Assembly (NCBI GenBank): GCA_902651635.1
Contig: CACRSC010001917.1
Location: 1,255,253 to 1,306,189 of the forward strand
Direction of reading: 5' to 3'
DNA from: Mastigamoeba balamuthi
Taxonomy: Eukaryota; Evosea; Mastigamoebida; Mastigamoebidae
Length of the DNA stretch: 50,937 bases
Part shown: positions 24,244 to 35,205 of the stretch, one piece after another
How the letters are laid out: the number at the start of each line of letters is the position of its first letter
Numbering within the stretch: the stretch's first letter is position 1
Program-made: the position numbers and the translations under genes
The notes under the pieces: model-generated
Seen by the model: the letters and a program-made list of their open reading frames with translations, nothing else
Databases searched by the model: none
What the model was told of the DNA's origin: nothing

Positions 24244-27200
24244 ATGTACTGGGCTGTAGTGCTTCTCGGCGCGGCTGCGCTGCTTCGTGCTCTGGCGTCC
24301 ACATCGCTGGACGCTGGCCTTATTCTGCACTGGTCCTTCGATGGCGCCAACTCATCGTCGCGCCTCGCGGACTCGTCCGGCAACGGCCTCTACGCCGCTA
24401 TCAGCGGCACCTACAAGGAAAACATGTCGTGGGTGCCCGGCATCGTCGGGGACACCGCAATTAAGCTGATCCCCACGTGGACCAAGTCGTACGGTGAGGA
24501 CGTACAGGGCTACTCTTGCCCTTACCTCGTGTCGCCTGCGCTCCGACTCCACGGGATCCGCGGGATGGCTCCGTTCACGCTGGCTCTTTGGATCAAACCA
24601 ATCCTCCCGATTACGTTTGCCGGAAAGATGGGCGCCTGGGTTGTAGCACTCGGTGCGTACTCGCAGGCGTCGTTCAAAGGCTATCCGGCGGTTCTACAAG
24701 TGCAGCCGAGGCAGACCCTCTTTGTCGGCGCCAAGGATAGGACGTATTCGCTGCCGACGTTCAGGGCCATCGCGGGCGAATGGATGCACGTCGTCATGAC
24801 ATACGACGGTGCCACGGGTGGATCTGCGATGACGACGTACATAAACGGTGGCCTCGTTGACATCAGCGTGGTTTCCTTGGACTTCATGGACTCGGCTCAG
24901 CTCTTCGTGGGTCTCTCTGAGCTCTCTGGTAATCAGCTGTGCTTCAGCGGCCTCATCGACGACGTGCGCCTCTATGGACGGCCGCTAACATCCAGAGAGG
25001 CATCCGACCTCTGGCGCGGGATCTGCAACGGCACAGGTCAGTTTGCCCAGCCTTCTCGGCGCGCACCGCGAATCGGGGCGACTATTTTGGTGCCCGCAGG
25101 CAATGCCGCATACCCTCTCGGGAAATTCACGCAACTTCGGAATCCGCGGCTGACGACGCACTCGCCCGCCCGCCAGGTTTCTTCCTCCCCGAGGGGGCCA
25201 GGACGGCGCCGTGCGAGGCGTTCCGGTGCCCGGCGGGGACGGCGGACAGCGACGGCGACTCGTCGACGGCGTGCGTGGCGTGCGCGGCGGGGCAGTACGC
25301 CCCGGCGGGGGCGGGGTCGTGCGCCGACTGCGCCGCGGGAGCCACCGACAGCGACGGCGACCCCAGCACGCCCTGCGTCGCCTGCGGGCCCGGGCACCAC
25401 ATCCCCGGGACGGCGACCGCGGGGCCGTGCAGCGCGCTGGCGTGCGCCGCGGGGTGGACCGACGACGACTGGGACACGAGCACGGCGTGCGTGCAGTGCG
25501 GCGCGGGCACAGAGGCCCCGGCCGGCTCGCATGGCCCGTGCGCGGGGCTGGCGTGCCGGGCGGGGTTCGTGGACGACGACTCGGACCCGGCGACGCCGTG
25601 CGCGAGCGTGTGCGCGCCCCTCGCGACGCCCGAGCTGTGCAACGCGTCGGCGGACGGGTGCGGGTGGTGCTACACCCGCTGCGCCCCGCTGTCGCCCCTC
25701 TGCAACCCCGGGTGCCCCGCCGGGACCACCGGCATCGGCTACAACGCCACCACGCCGTGCCGCCCGTGCGGGCCCGGGGCGTACGTTCCCGCGGGGTCTG
25801 TGGGCCTGTGCCCGCTCTTCGCCTGCCCCTCGGGCACCGCCGACACCGACTCGGACCCCTCCACCCCCTGCGCCCCCTGCCCCGCCGGCTCCTACGCCCA
25901 GCCGGCCACGGCGGGCCCCTGCCCGGCCTGCCCCGCCGGCAGCACCGACCACGACGGCAACTCGTCGACGCAGTGCGTGGCCTGCGGCGCCGGCGCCTTT
26001 GTCCCCCGGGGCTCCTCCGGCCCCTGCTCGCTGTTCGCGTGCCCCGACGGGCTCTTTGACAACGACTCGGACCCCTCCACCCCGTGCGCCTCCTCGTGCC
26101 TGCTGATCGCCATGCCCGTTGTGTGCTACGACTCGGTTTATGGTTGCGAGTGGTGCGGCTCCGCCTGCGCCCCCGCCGGCGGCTGCGGCATCGTCGTGAA
26201 GCACCCCCCCACGTCAGACGGCCTGGTGCTGCACTGGTCCTTCGAAGGTGCCACTGTTTCCGACAGGCTCGCCGACGCATCTGGTCACAACAGCAGCGCT
26301 GTTCTCCATAACTCGTCGGATGTTTACTGGACCACCGGACTCTTCGGGACTGCCATGAGGCTGGCGCCCCCCTACATTGTGGATCCGTTCACCCTGCAGA
26401 CCTTCCAGGGACCTGACTGCCCGTTTGTCACCTCACCAGTTCTGGATTCGGTGAATATCAGCGGGAATAACTCGGTTCACACTCTGGCCATGTGGGTGAT
26501 GCCGTCATTTACCTTCACGTCTGCCACCTCGATGTGGATAAGTCTCTTGGGGCCATTCATAGCTGGTGCTCCGTTAGGTCTTCTTGTCGGTATGTCTTCG
26601 AATAGTCTCGAGTTTTCTGGAAGAAGTGTTGATCTCAGTCTCTCAAGTTCTCGGGATTCTGGCTGGTTCCACCTCGCTGCCACCTACGACGGCATAACAC
26701 TCGCCTTTTATATTAACGGAGGCCGTAAGAGCAGCTGGAGGAAGACCGTGGACCTGGGGTCGGACACTGTCCTGACTTTGGGCTTCGATTTCTCGGGAAA
26801 AGGTCTGTGCTACCAGGGGGCTTATGACGACGTGCGTCTCTACAATCGCGCGCTGTCCTCCGCCGAGATCGCTTCCTTGTGGCGCAGCCTCTGCCCGCCA
26901 GCAGGTACTGATCGTGAGAGTGATCGCCAACTGACTGTTTGGTCATCCAGGCTTCTACATGGGGACAGGGTCAGCTTCAGCCGATTGTGGGGCCTACGCT
27001 TGCGCAGCAGGAACGGTGGACGCCGATACGGACTCGTCGACGACGTGTGTCAGCTGCATTGCCGGACAGCACGTGCCGAAGGGTACTGCAGGAGTGTGCG
27101 CAGACTGCCCAATCGGGACGTCGGACACAGATTCTGATCCCTCGACTGTATGCGAGCAGTGCGGCCCCGGCGTATTCATCGACGCCAGCATGTCTGTGGG

Positions 27201-30200
27201 GGGCCTGTTCGTTGGTGAGTGCAGCCAGTTCAATTGTCCTGCTGGAGCTACTGATGACGACTCTGACTGGTCCACTGTCTGCGTGAACTGCACGGCCGGG
27301 CACTACGTGCCTGCGGGGTCCTACGGAAGCTGCTTGTCGTTCGCGTGCCCCTCTGGATTCTACGACCATGACATGGACCCCACAACGTCATGTATCGCAC
27401 ACTGCTTGAGAATCGCAACGGAGGGTGCCTGCAATGCGTCAAATTATGTATGCGAATGGTGCGGCTCGTATTGCACAGAAAGTGGTGAGTGTGGAAAGTT
27501 GCTGGGTGGCCTGGACACGACGGACGGGCTCATTCTCCATTGGACCTTTGAAGGACAGAACGCGACTCAGAAGCTCTCAGATGTCTCTGGCAACCAAAAC
27601 GATGCCTTCACCACCGAATTCCCGGAGTGGATCGAGGGGAAAATTGGCTCTCATGCTGCTCAGCTGAGGCCGAATTCAGATAAAAACTGCCCCGGACTGG
27701 TGTCACCATCGCTAGAAGGCGTGGGTGTTTCACTGAATTCACCATTCAGTCTGGCTATGTGGATAAAGCCAATTATGCCCGCTGGCATCAGACAGCTCGG
27801 ATTTCTGGGGCCGGCCTGGACTGATAATATTCTGGAGCTAACACTGTCATACTATTCAATGTCCACGGCAGGCCTAAACGGTGCTGATTACTCGATCCAG
27901 ATCTCAATTGAAAACAACACATGGAGCCACGTCGGATGGACATATGATGGTGAGGATGTGTCAATTTACTTGAATGGTATACTGAAGAAGCACCAAGCCC
28001 TGGTTCTCAATCTGTATGACACACCGACCTTCTCTTTCGGCAAAATAACCGAGTTGTATTCGAATTGCTACCACGGAGACGTCGATGATGTCCGAATATA
28101 CAACAGGACTCTCTCCAGTGAAGAGATGTACGGCGTGTATCACATATTCTGTGGGCCAGGCCACTACGTTCCATTCGGTGGAACGGAGACTGAGTGCGAC
28201 CTAATGGCATGCCCTGCTGGGACAGTGGACCTGGACGCTGATAGCACAACCTCGTGTGTCCAGTGCCCAGTGGGCTATTACATGCCATCCGGCAGTATCG
28301 GTATTTGCCACGAATGTGCAACTGGACTGACAGACAACGATTCGGACCCCTCGACCCCTTGTGTGTCGTGCGGGCCTGGGCACCACTTCACGAGCCCCGG
28401 AGCATATGGGAACTGCTCGGCATTCGAGTGCACAGTGGGAACACAAGATACTGATCTGGATTTCTCAACTCAGTGTGTGGTGTGCGGCCCGGGCCATTTT
28501 TCACGAGCAGGATCCTACGGTACATGTACATCTACGCAGTGCCCTGCAGGAACGGTGGATGATGACTCTGATCCTGCCACCCCCTGTATTCGCTGCACTC
28601 CAGCGCACTTTTGTCCATCTGGGAGCTATGGGCCGCTCGAGGGCCACGCGTGCCCAGCCGAGACAACAGACAACGATTCGGATCCCTCTACGCCGTGCGT
28701 CGGGTGTGGAGCTGGACACTTCATCCAGGTGCCAGCCAGCGGTGCATGCGAGTTGCACCGATGCGCAGCTGGGACAACAGACGCCGACTTGAACGCCACG
28801 ACTATGTGCGTCACATGTAACCCGGGAACAGGGGTGCAAATCGGGTCCCGTGGTCTGTGCTCCGAGTTTACCTGTGCTGCGGGAACGACTGACGATGACA
28901 ACCTGTCGTCGACACCCTGCGCCCAGTGCAGCCCTGGGACATACACTTCACTGCAATCAATTGGCCCGTGTTCGGCGTTCATGTGCCCAGTCGGCTGGAC
29001 TGACAATGATTCAGACTCTTCGACTCCATGTATTAAGTGCGGCTCTGGGGGGTATGAGCCACAAGGATCTGTTGGGTCGTGTCTCAATCATTCGTGCGCT
29101 GAAGGATATGTTGACCATGACCTCAACTCATCGACCCCATGCGTGCTGCAGTGTAATAAGATTGTCTCGTCGGATGAGTGCCGGTTGTCGTTGTTGGGGT
29201 GCGACTGGTGTGGAAAGTACTGCTCTGTTCAAACACAGTGCATCTGCACACAGGTGCTGGACCAGGAGACATGCCTCAAGTCCTCCAATTGCACATGGTG
29301 TCCCACTCAGTCAAGTTGCTATTCGGCTGTATGCCCAGTATCCAGCGCAGCAAAGTCAAATTCTGCCCTCATCGGTGGCGCCGCTGGCGGTGGAGGTGGT
29401 GCAGCAGCGGTTCTAGTTGTGCTGTCATGTGTGCTCATCGCTCTTTGGATCCGTAAGAGGCAGAAACTGACGTACCACGACCAAGTCGACGCTTCCGAGA
29501 TACTGCTCGGAGAGGTCATTGGTCAGGGGAGTTTTGGTGTTGTGTACAAGGCTGTCTGGAGAACTACAGAAGTCGCGGCAAAGGTGTTCAGTGTGGATTC
29601 GTTGACGGCAGAGTCGATTGTGCTGTTCGAAAAGGAGGTAGACGTGATGAGAGCACTGAGGCACCCTAACATCCTTCTGTTCATGTGCCATGCAAAGAGC
29701 GATGTCAACTTCATCATTGTCACTGGTATGCTCACATTAGATTATCTCTGCTTACTTTGACCGGCTGATTGTTCCAGAGTACATGCCCACTGGAAACCTC
29801 ATGGAGCTGCTGGCAAACGACACCGCGACGGTGCCTCTGAGGCTTAAGCTGTCCATTCTTACGGATATCGCACGTGGCATGGCGTACCTGCACCAAAACG
29901 ACCCGCCAATCCTCCATCGCGACCTGAAGAGCAGCAACATTCTTGTACGTTCTGTCCTCTTTGTCCGAGCCTCATCTTTCCTCTAGCTGGACTCGAACCT
30001 GCAGGCAAAGGTCAGCGACTTCGGTTTGACTCTGTTCTCGCACAAGGGTGTCAGCTCGCGCAAAGACAGCTCTGCAGTGATCGGAACAATCTTCTGGACT
30101 TCCCCTGAGGTTTTAGCAGGGGCAGAGTGCACCACTAAGAGCGACGTATATTGTACGCCTCTTTTGTGTCGATGATCAGCTGACTGTATGCAGCATTCGC

Positions 30201-32361
30201 GATAATTTCGTGGGAGATTATGACCAGAGAAGTGCCATACGAAGAATTGAACCCACATACAGTTGCTCTGGAAGTAATGCACAATGGGCTACGACCTGTT
30301 GTGGAAGGGAAATGCATCCCGCCTCCAATCGCAGAGCTCACCACTCAGTGTTGGGCTGAGTCGCCGGAGTACGGAATTCGTTCCACTTCTTTTTTAACTC
30401 TCGAACCGCAGTATGAGACCAGAGTTCAGTGTAATCAACACAAATTTGGTGTCGCTGAGTTCGTTCCTCGAGGCAGAAATTGTAAGTCATATTTGTGTTT
30501 CATAGTTGAAACAGACCTAGAAAACGGAGGAGATAAACAAGGTGATGGCACCTCAGGGAAATATCGCACTGGTGTTCACTGACATTCAGGGTTCCACATC
30601 CCTCTGGGAGTGGAACCCCTCCGTAATGAAATCCTCCCTCAAGTTACATAACGACATCATGCGAGCCTGCTTCAGAAACCACAAGGGCTTCGAGGTCAAG
30701 ACAGAGGGTACGCCCTACTCGGGAATGGGTTCGTTATGTTGAAAAAGATGCACAGGTGATGCATTCATGCTGGCATTCCAATCACCGCTGGACGCGCTCA
30801 TGTTCTGCCAGGAGGCTCAACACCTGCTCCTGGGGGCCAGGTGGGACCCGTTGATTCTCACTCAAGAGTGCTGCTCCGAGGTATTCGCAGACAATGCACT
30901 GTCATTCCGCGGGGTCCGTGTGCGGATGGGAATACACTTTGGAGATGCGGATGCAGAGGCCAATGGAGGGACTGTGGACTACTTCGGCCCCACAGTGAAC
31001 AAGGCAGCTCGTGTAGCCGGACTGGCGCAAGGAGGACAGATCTTCGTGAGCAGTGCGGCAAGAAAGGAGATAGAGAGGCTGATGAGCCCGGAGGAGTCTG
31101 CCAAGGTGAATGGAATTCTCTCGATGAAGATTGTCGGGCCCTTCAAGCTCAAAGGAATTGCCGAGGAGGAGGTCATCCACGAGGCTGTGCTCCATGGCCT
31201 CAATAGAAAATTCGAGATGACAGCTCAGTCGCTGTGCAGTTCAGCTGCGACACAAAGCATAGCCTGTACCTCTCAGCAAACCACCAACGAGGGAGAAGTG
31301 GACGACCTTTTGGCAAAGATCACACTTGACGAGAAGCAGAAGCCGTCCTGGGCCGTCGATCCGTCAGAGGTTATCATCTCTAAAGTCCAGATCGGGCGAG
31401 GCAATTTCGGGTCGGTGTACAAGGGGTATTATTTCTTCTACTTGATTAAGCCCTATTGATAATCGATTTGTAGTGAGTTCAAGGGAGAAATTGTCGCAGT
31501 GAAGAAGTTCTACACGCAGAAGGTGGACCGTGCAACAATGGCGGAACTGCAGAGGCAGATAAAGGAGATCTCCATGCTATCGGGCCTGCGGCATCCATCA
31601 ATTGTTCTCTTTGTGAGTCACTCTCTCACATCCGCATTTCGGTACTCAATATGACTAGATGGGAGCATCTATTGACCCGAACAACATGTTCATGTACGCA
31701 TACGCCCCTATTACATACACTGATTCTGTATCTTTCGCAGTGTTACCGAGTGGATGGACGGGGGCAGTCTAAAACAGGTCATCACAGAGAACGGAATTGA
31801 CCAGCATAAAGCTCATGACGTTTTGGCTTCAGTGTGCCGCGGCATGATGTAATTTCTCCATTTTAATCAGGCTCACCTCTTGCCAGATACATTCATGCCT
31901 CGGGGCTCATTCACCGTGACCTTAAGGCTGCAAACATCCTCGTGAACAAGAGATGGGACGTAAAGATAACCGGTGCGGTCTTGTTCTTCCATATGCTAGC
32001 TTACTGTGGTGCAGACTTTGGGCTGTCGGCCATAAAGAACGCCAACAAAACGATGACGGTGTGTGGTACTGTTGCGTGGATGGCACCAGAAATCCTCGAG
32101 AAGGGCCACTTCTCCGAGAAGAGTGATGTGTATGCTCTAGGGATGGTCATGTACGAGATAATGACGCGTCACAATCCATTCAACTCTGTTCCTGTTATGT
32201 CCCTCGTGCCGCACATTATCACGGGCCAGACCCCGCCGATTCCTGAGAACCACAAAGGCTTCACCGACAAGTTCATCGCTCTGATGCAGAGCACTTGGAG
32301 CAAAGCACCAGAGGAGAGGCCCACGTTCGCTGAGATCAGTGCCTCGCTCTCTAAGATGTAG
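24244..32361 (+). CDS. R3: LamG/Cys-rich receptor adenylate cyclase with two kinase domains
   Basis: Complete 2,481-codon receptor. Exons: 24244-25036, 25177-26904, 26951-29725, 29778-29944, 29987-30152, 30194-30368, 30412-30481, 30521-30707, 30756-31425, 31474-31612, 31659-31693, 31741-31848, 31887-31972, 32015-32361. The start at MYWAVVLLGAAAL was chosen because it gives a signal peptide like that of R2. Order: LamG 1 (25-262), Cys-rich (265-607), LamG 2 (608-838), Cys-rich, LamG 3 (1026-1240), long Cys-rich stalk (1241-1640), membrane helix about 1647-1673, kinase 1 (about 1690-1955), class III cyclase (about 1966-2150), kinase 2 (about 2224-2481). Kinase motifs GQGSFG, VAAK, HRDLKSSN, DFG and GRGNFG, VAVKK, HRDLKAAN, DFG are intact. 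Cyclase VFTDIQGST, KTEGDAF and DYFGPTVNKAAR are intact with adenylate-type Lys and Asp. Cys-rich repeats end in a DxDSDPSTPC-type motif. Confidence 0.94.
25007..26280 (+). repeat. Right arm of near-identical 1.27-kb inverted repeat (R3 exons 1-2)
   Basis: Begins within CGACCTCTGGCGCGG near the end of R3 exon 1 and ends at GACGCATC in LamG 2; partner of 21,935-23,201. Intron 1 is 140 nt in both genes and nearly identical (for instance CGCGAATCGGGGCGACTATT here against a 1-2 base variant in R2). Differences cluster in a few spots, such as the CACATCCCCGGGACGG segment near 25,400. Confidence 0.85.
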
Positions 32362-33267
32362 CCAGCTGCTTTTTCATTTCAAATTCTTGCTCACAGACAC
32401 ACAATTTCCGGAACCTGCAACAATACAAAACAGCTCATGGTTTTTCGATTGTACGAGGGCCGCCGATGGAGAGTTTGCGGCGGGCAGGACCTTTTCCGTC
32501 ATTTCGCCCGACATCATCCTCGGTCAACAGCCGAGAATCACAATGTGGAGAGGAGACCTAAAATAGAACAAGCCGAACGGAACCGAACCCGAAACTGAGT
32601 GAACAGCAGCGTGCATTTCCAGATGTTCATGTGCATCGCTGCCGCAGAGACGCGTGCGCATGTGTGGTGTAGGCCGCCATGCGCGACCGTCGGGACAAAA
32701 CGTTTGCATTTCCGTGGGCGAATCCGTTAAACTGCAGTGGAATAGTCTCGGGCGCCGTTTGTAGGCCGAGGCCGAGAGACGTGCACTGAGTTTCCGGGAG
32801 CACATCGACTGTTTCAGAGGATCCCCTGCGCCAGTCAGTGAATAGCACGGGGAGGGCGAGACGGTGCAATGGACCGGGTACTTTTCCCACAGAATCTGAA
32901 AAAAGACGCCCGAGTTCTTTGTCGAAGGACCTCCCGAGAAACCCGATCACTCAGAGCCGCACCGGCCAGCGTAAGACGGCCCCTGGGGTGCCCCGCGCGT
33001 GCCCTGCATCCAATCTGCGAGGCCGGAAGGTCTCGAGACTGGGAAGCAAATCCGAACCGCGCTGGGTCCCTGACGTGCCACCCGGTAGTGATCGGCAGGC
33101 AGAAAACACTGTGTGGGTGTGCCGTCGAGTGGGGCAAAAAGTGTGCGACATCGCACCAACTGCCAGTGCATTTCGCTTCCACGCCACGCGCTGTGCACAC
33201 CGTTGGCTCGTATCGCGTCCCACCCGTGGAGCAGCTGTGAGGCGCGGCCGCAGAGACCCGAGGGCGA
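32362..33267. other. Intergenic, no gene recognised
   Basis: Between the R3 stop and the next small gene. Short open frames occur on both strands, but none has recognisable motifs, consistent codon bias or a plausible splice partner. The stretch presumably holds the R3 3' end and the promoter of the next gene. Confidence 0.4.
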
Positions 33268-34184
33268 TGGATTCAGTTGTAGGCAGTGCGCCAACGCAGC
33301 CGGAGCTGCCGCCCCGCGAGCCGATGCTGATCGTCTCAAGCAACAGGATCCACCAGGGCCAGCGGTTCGAGGCACGTGCCGGCCCACCCTCGCGCCGCGC
33401 GCCGGGGAGCAGATGCGATCAGAAACTGGGGCTAAGAATTGAATTGAATTGGGCCTCGACTAACGGGAAAGAACTCGCGCTAGGCGACGGTCGTGGTGCC
33501 CGCCGGGTGGATGGAGAGCAACGCCGTGCAGGACTCGGACATCAGGAGTGCGGGGGTGCACGCCACGGTCTCCCTGCAGGGCCACCACGGCAACCGCACG
33601 CCCCCTTTGTCGCCTCCTCCCCCAAATGGGGGCAAAAACCCCGGGGGGGGTCACCAACACATTCCGGCAGCTCTCGGCACGTGCGGCCTGTGCCGTCACC
33701 GCTCGATCATACAGATCAGCGGGCAGGTGGTGCGGACCACGGACGAGCTGACTGGGGACCACCACTTCCGGTTCATCCGTTGTACCTCGTACGTTGGGAC
33801 TCCAGGGGACGAAGTCCAGAGAGAAGAGAGAAAAGCCCTTACTAAAATCGGGGAACCCGCCCACCCACGACACACAAGCAACTCCCCACCCCCGTGTGCG
33901 TGTGCGCCAGCGCGCTTCCGCTTTGCACTCTGCCGGAGCCGCTCTGACTCGGGTTTTGTTGGCACAGAAACTGCAATTCGTCGAGGCTGCACTTGGGGGG
34001 CAAGGTGGAGCTCGTACTGCGGGTCCTCAACAGCATGGCTAGACAAGTAGCCCTGCTCGTCTCCGAGCCGCTCTTGCTGCTGTCCAAGACGGGCTATAGG
34101 ACGGCCCGCGCAACGCGGCCTCGCGGCGATGCTTACCGGAGGGTGTTCAAGTTCATCGACGATACGAGGAGGTTCGAGAAGTGA
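33268..34184 (+). CDS. Unidentified small multi-exon gene
   Basis: A tentative spliced gene with no recognised family. A first exon from ATG 33268 reads MDSVVGSAPTQPELPPREPM then LIVSSNRIHQGQRFEA. A second begins near 33,484 after ACTAAC...GCTAG and reads TVVVPAGWMESNAVQDSDIR and SAGVHATVSLQ. A third follows the acceptor at 33,713 (CATACAG) and reads ISGQVVRTTDELTGDHHFRF. The last, from about 33,970 after TTTTGTTGGCACAG, reads RLHLGGKVELVLRVLNSMAR and ends DDTRRFEK before TGA at 34,182-34,184. The junction of exons 3 and 4 keeps frame (GTACGT donor at 33,790). The exon 1/2 junction fits only with a GC donor, and the donor after exon 2 is unsure. Beta-strand-rich middle, helical end; function unknown. 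Confidence 0.4.
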
Positions 34185-35205
34185 CGGGGCGAAGGGCGGG
34201 TCAGGTAGCACCGCCCCATAGCGGGCTTCAGCAACAGCAGCAGCAATGACCACGGCACGCCACCTGCACGTGGCTCCCCGGCATTGCGTTTTTCAATAAC
34301 ATTGTTTTTCCTTGCTTTGCTGTTTGTTGTCGCTCTCTAAATGATGAGGCCTGTTCGGGGCGGTTGTCTCACAGACCCCGCGCCCCCGGAGTCTTCTATG
34401 TTCGCGCAGCAGTCTTGGCGGTATGCCATACCGTGTTCAGCAACCTGCGTGTTCCCCTCGCTGCGGGAGCTGGGAAGGATGGAAGGGGGGCTGGTGAACA
34501 GAATGCGAATTTGAGAGCCCCCACACATCGCACTGACAGTGCGGCCTTGTGCCCGAGTTGAAATGGTAGGTGGCGGGGGGGGGGGGGGCGGAATCCCCTC
34601 GCGCAAAGAAGCCTTGCGCCCGAGTTGAAATGATCCCATTGCTATGGGCGTGGCGAGGGCATTTGCCATGTGCGTTCGCACCCTCGCGGCAAATCCTAAG
34701 TCAGTGCTTCAGTATTGATCAGCGGCACCGCTGGTTTCTTATCCTCAAGAGGCCAGATTCAACTGATCTGGGCAATATCAATGAAAGGGACTAATAAGAA
34801 TATTATGTGGCTGGCCTCCAGTGAACTCGAGGGTTCTGAGTAATACTGCTTTGCATGAGCGTCAGTGCACATGGAGGGTAGGCCCAACGCCATTGACAGA
34901 ACAGCGAAGCACAGAGTCCATGAAGGTGTGCACTGGTCAGCCCGAGGAACCCCATCCAGCAGGCACTGCTGTTGCGTTAGCCCCGCCTACCAAGAGTGGC
35001 GGTCTACCTGCAGATATTTCACTCAGGAAAGAGCATCACGGGAGGGAGACCATGGACAGCCATACAAGAATGTGACCCCTACATGGTACGTGATATCAAC
35101 TGTACCACAGCCAATCAACCAGCGGCACCCTTCACACTGTTCTTATTTGTATACACATTTGCCAGGCCATGCAGGAAAGGTGCCCTTCCCTGTGTGAGAT
35201 GCATC
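34185..35205. other. Intergenic between convergent genes
   Basis: No coding region is convincing. A 20-nt near-direct repeat, GCCTTGTGCCCGAGTTGAAATG at about 34,543 and the GCCTTGCGCCCGAGTTGAAATG version at about 34,611, flanks a poly-G tract (about 34,575-34,588). The rest (34,780-35,200) is of mixed composition with no recognised element. Both neighbours end here, so 3' processing signals are expected. Confidence 0.35.

Noticed and set aside
34360-35100. Search for tRNA genes in the gene-poor stretches
   Set aside because: A few GTTCGA-like words occur but no cloverleaf with matching acceptor stem could be built.
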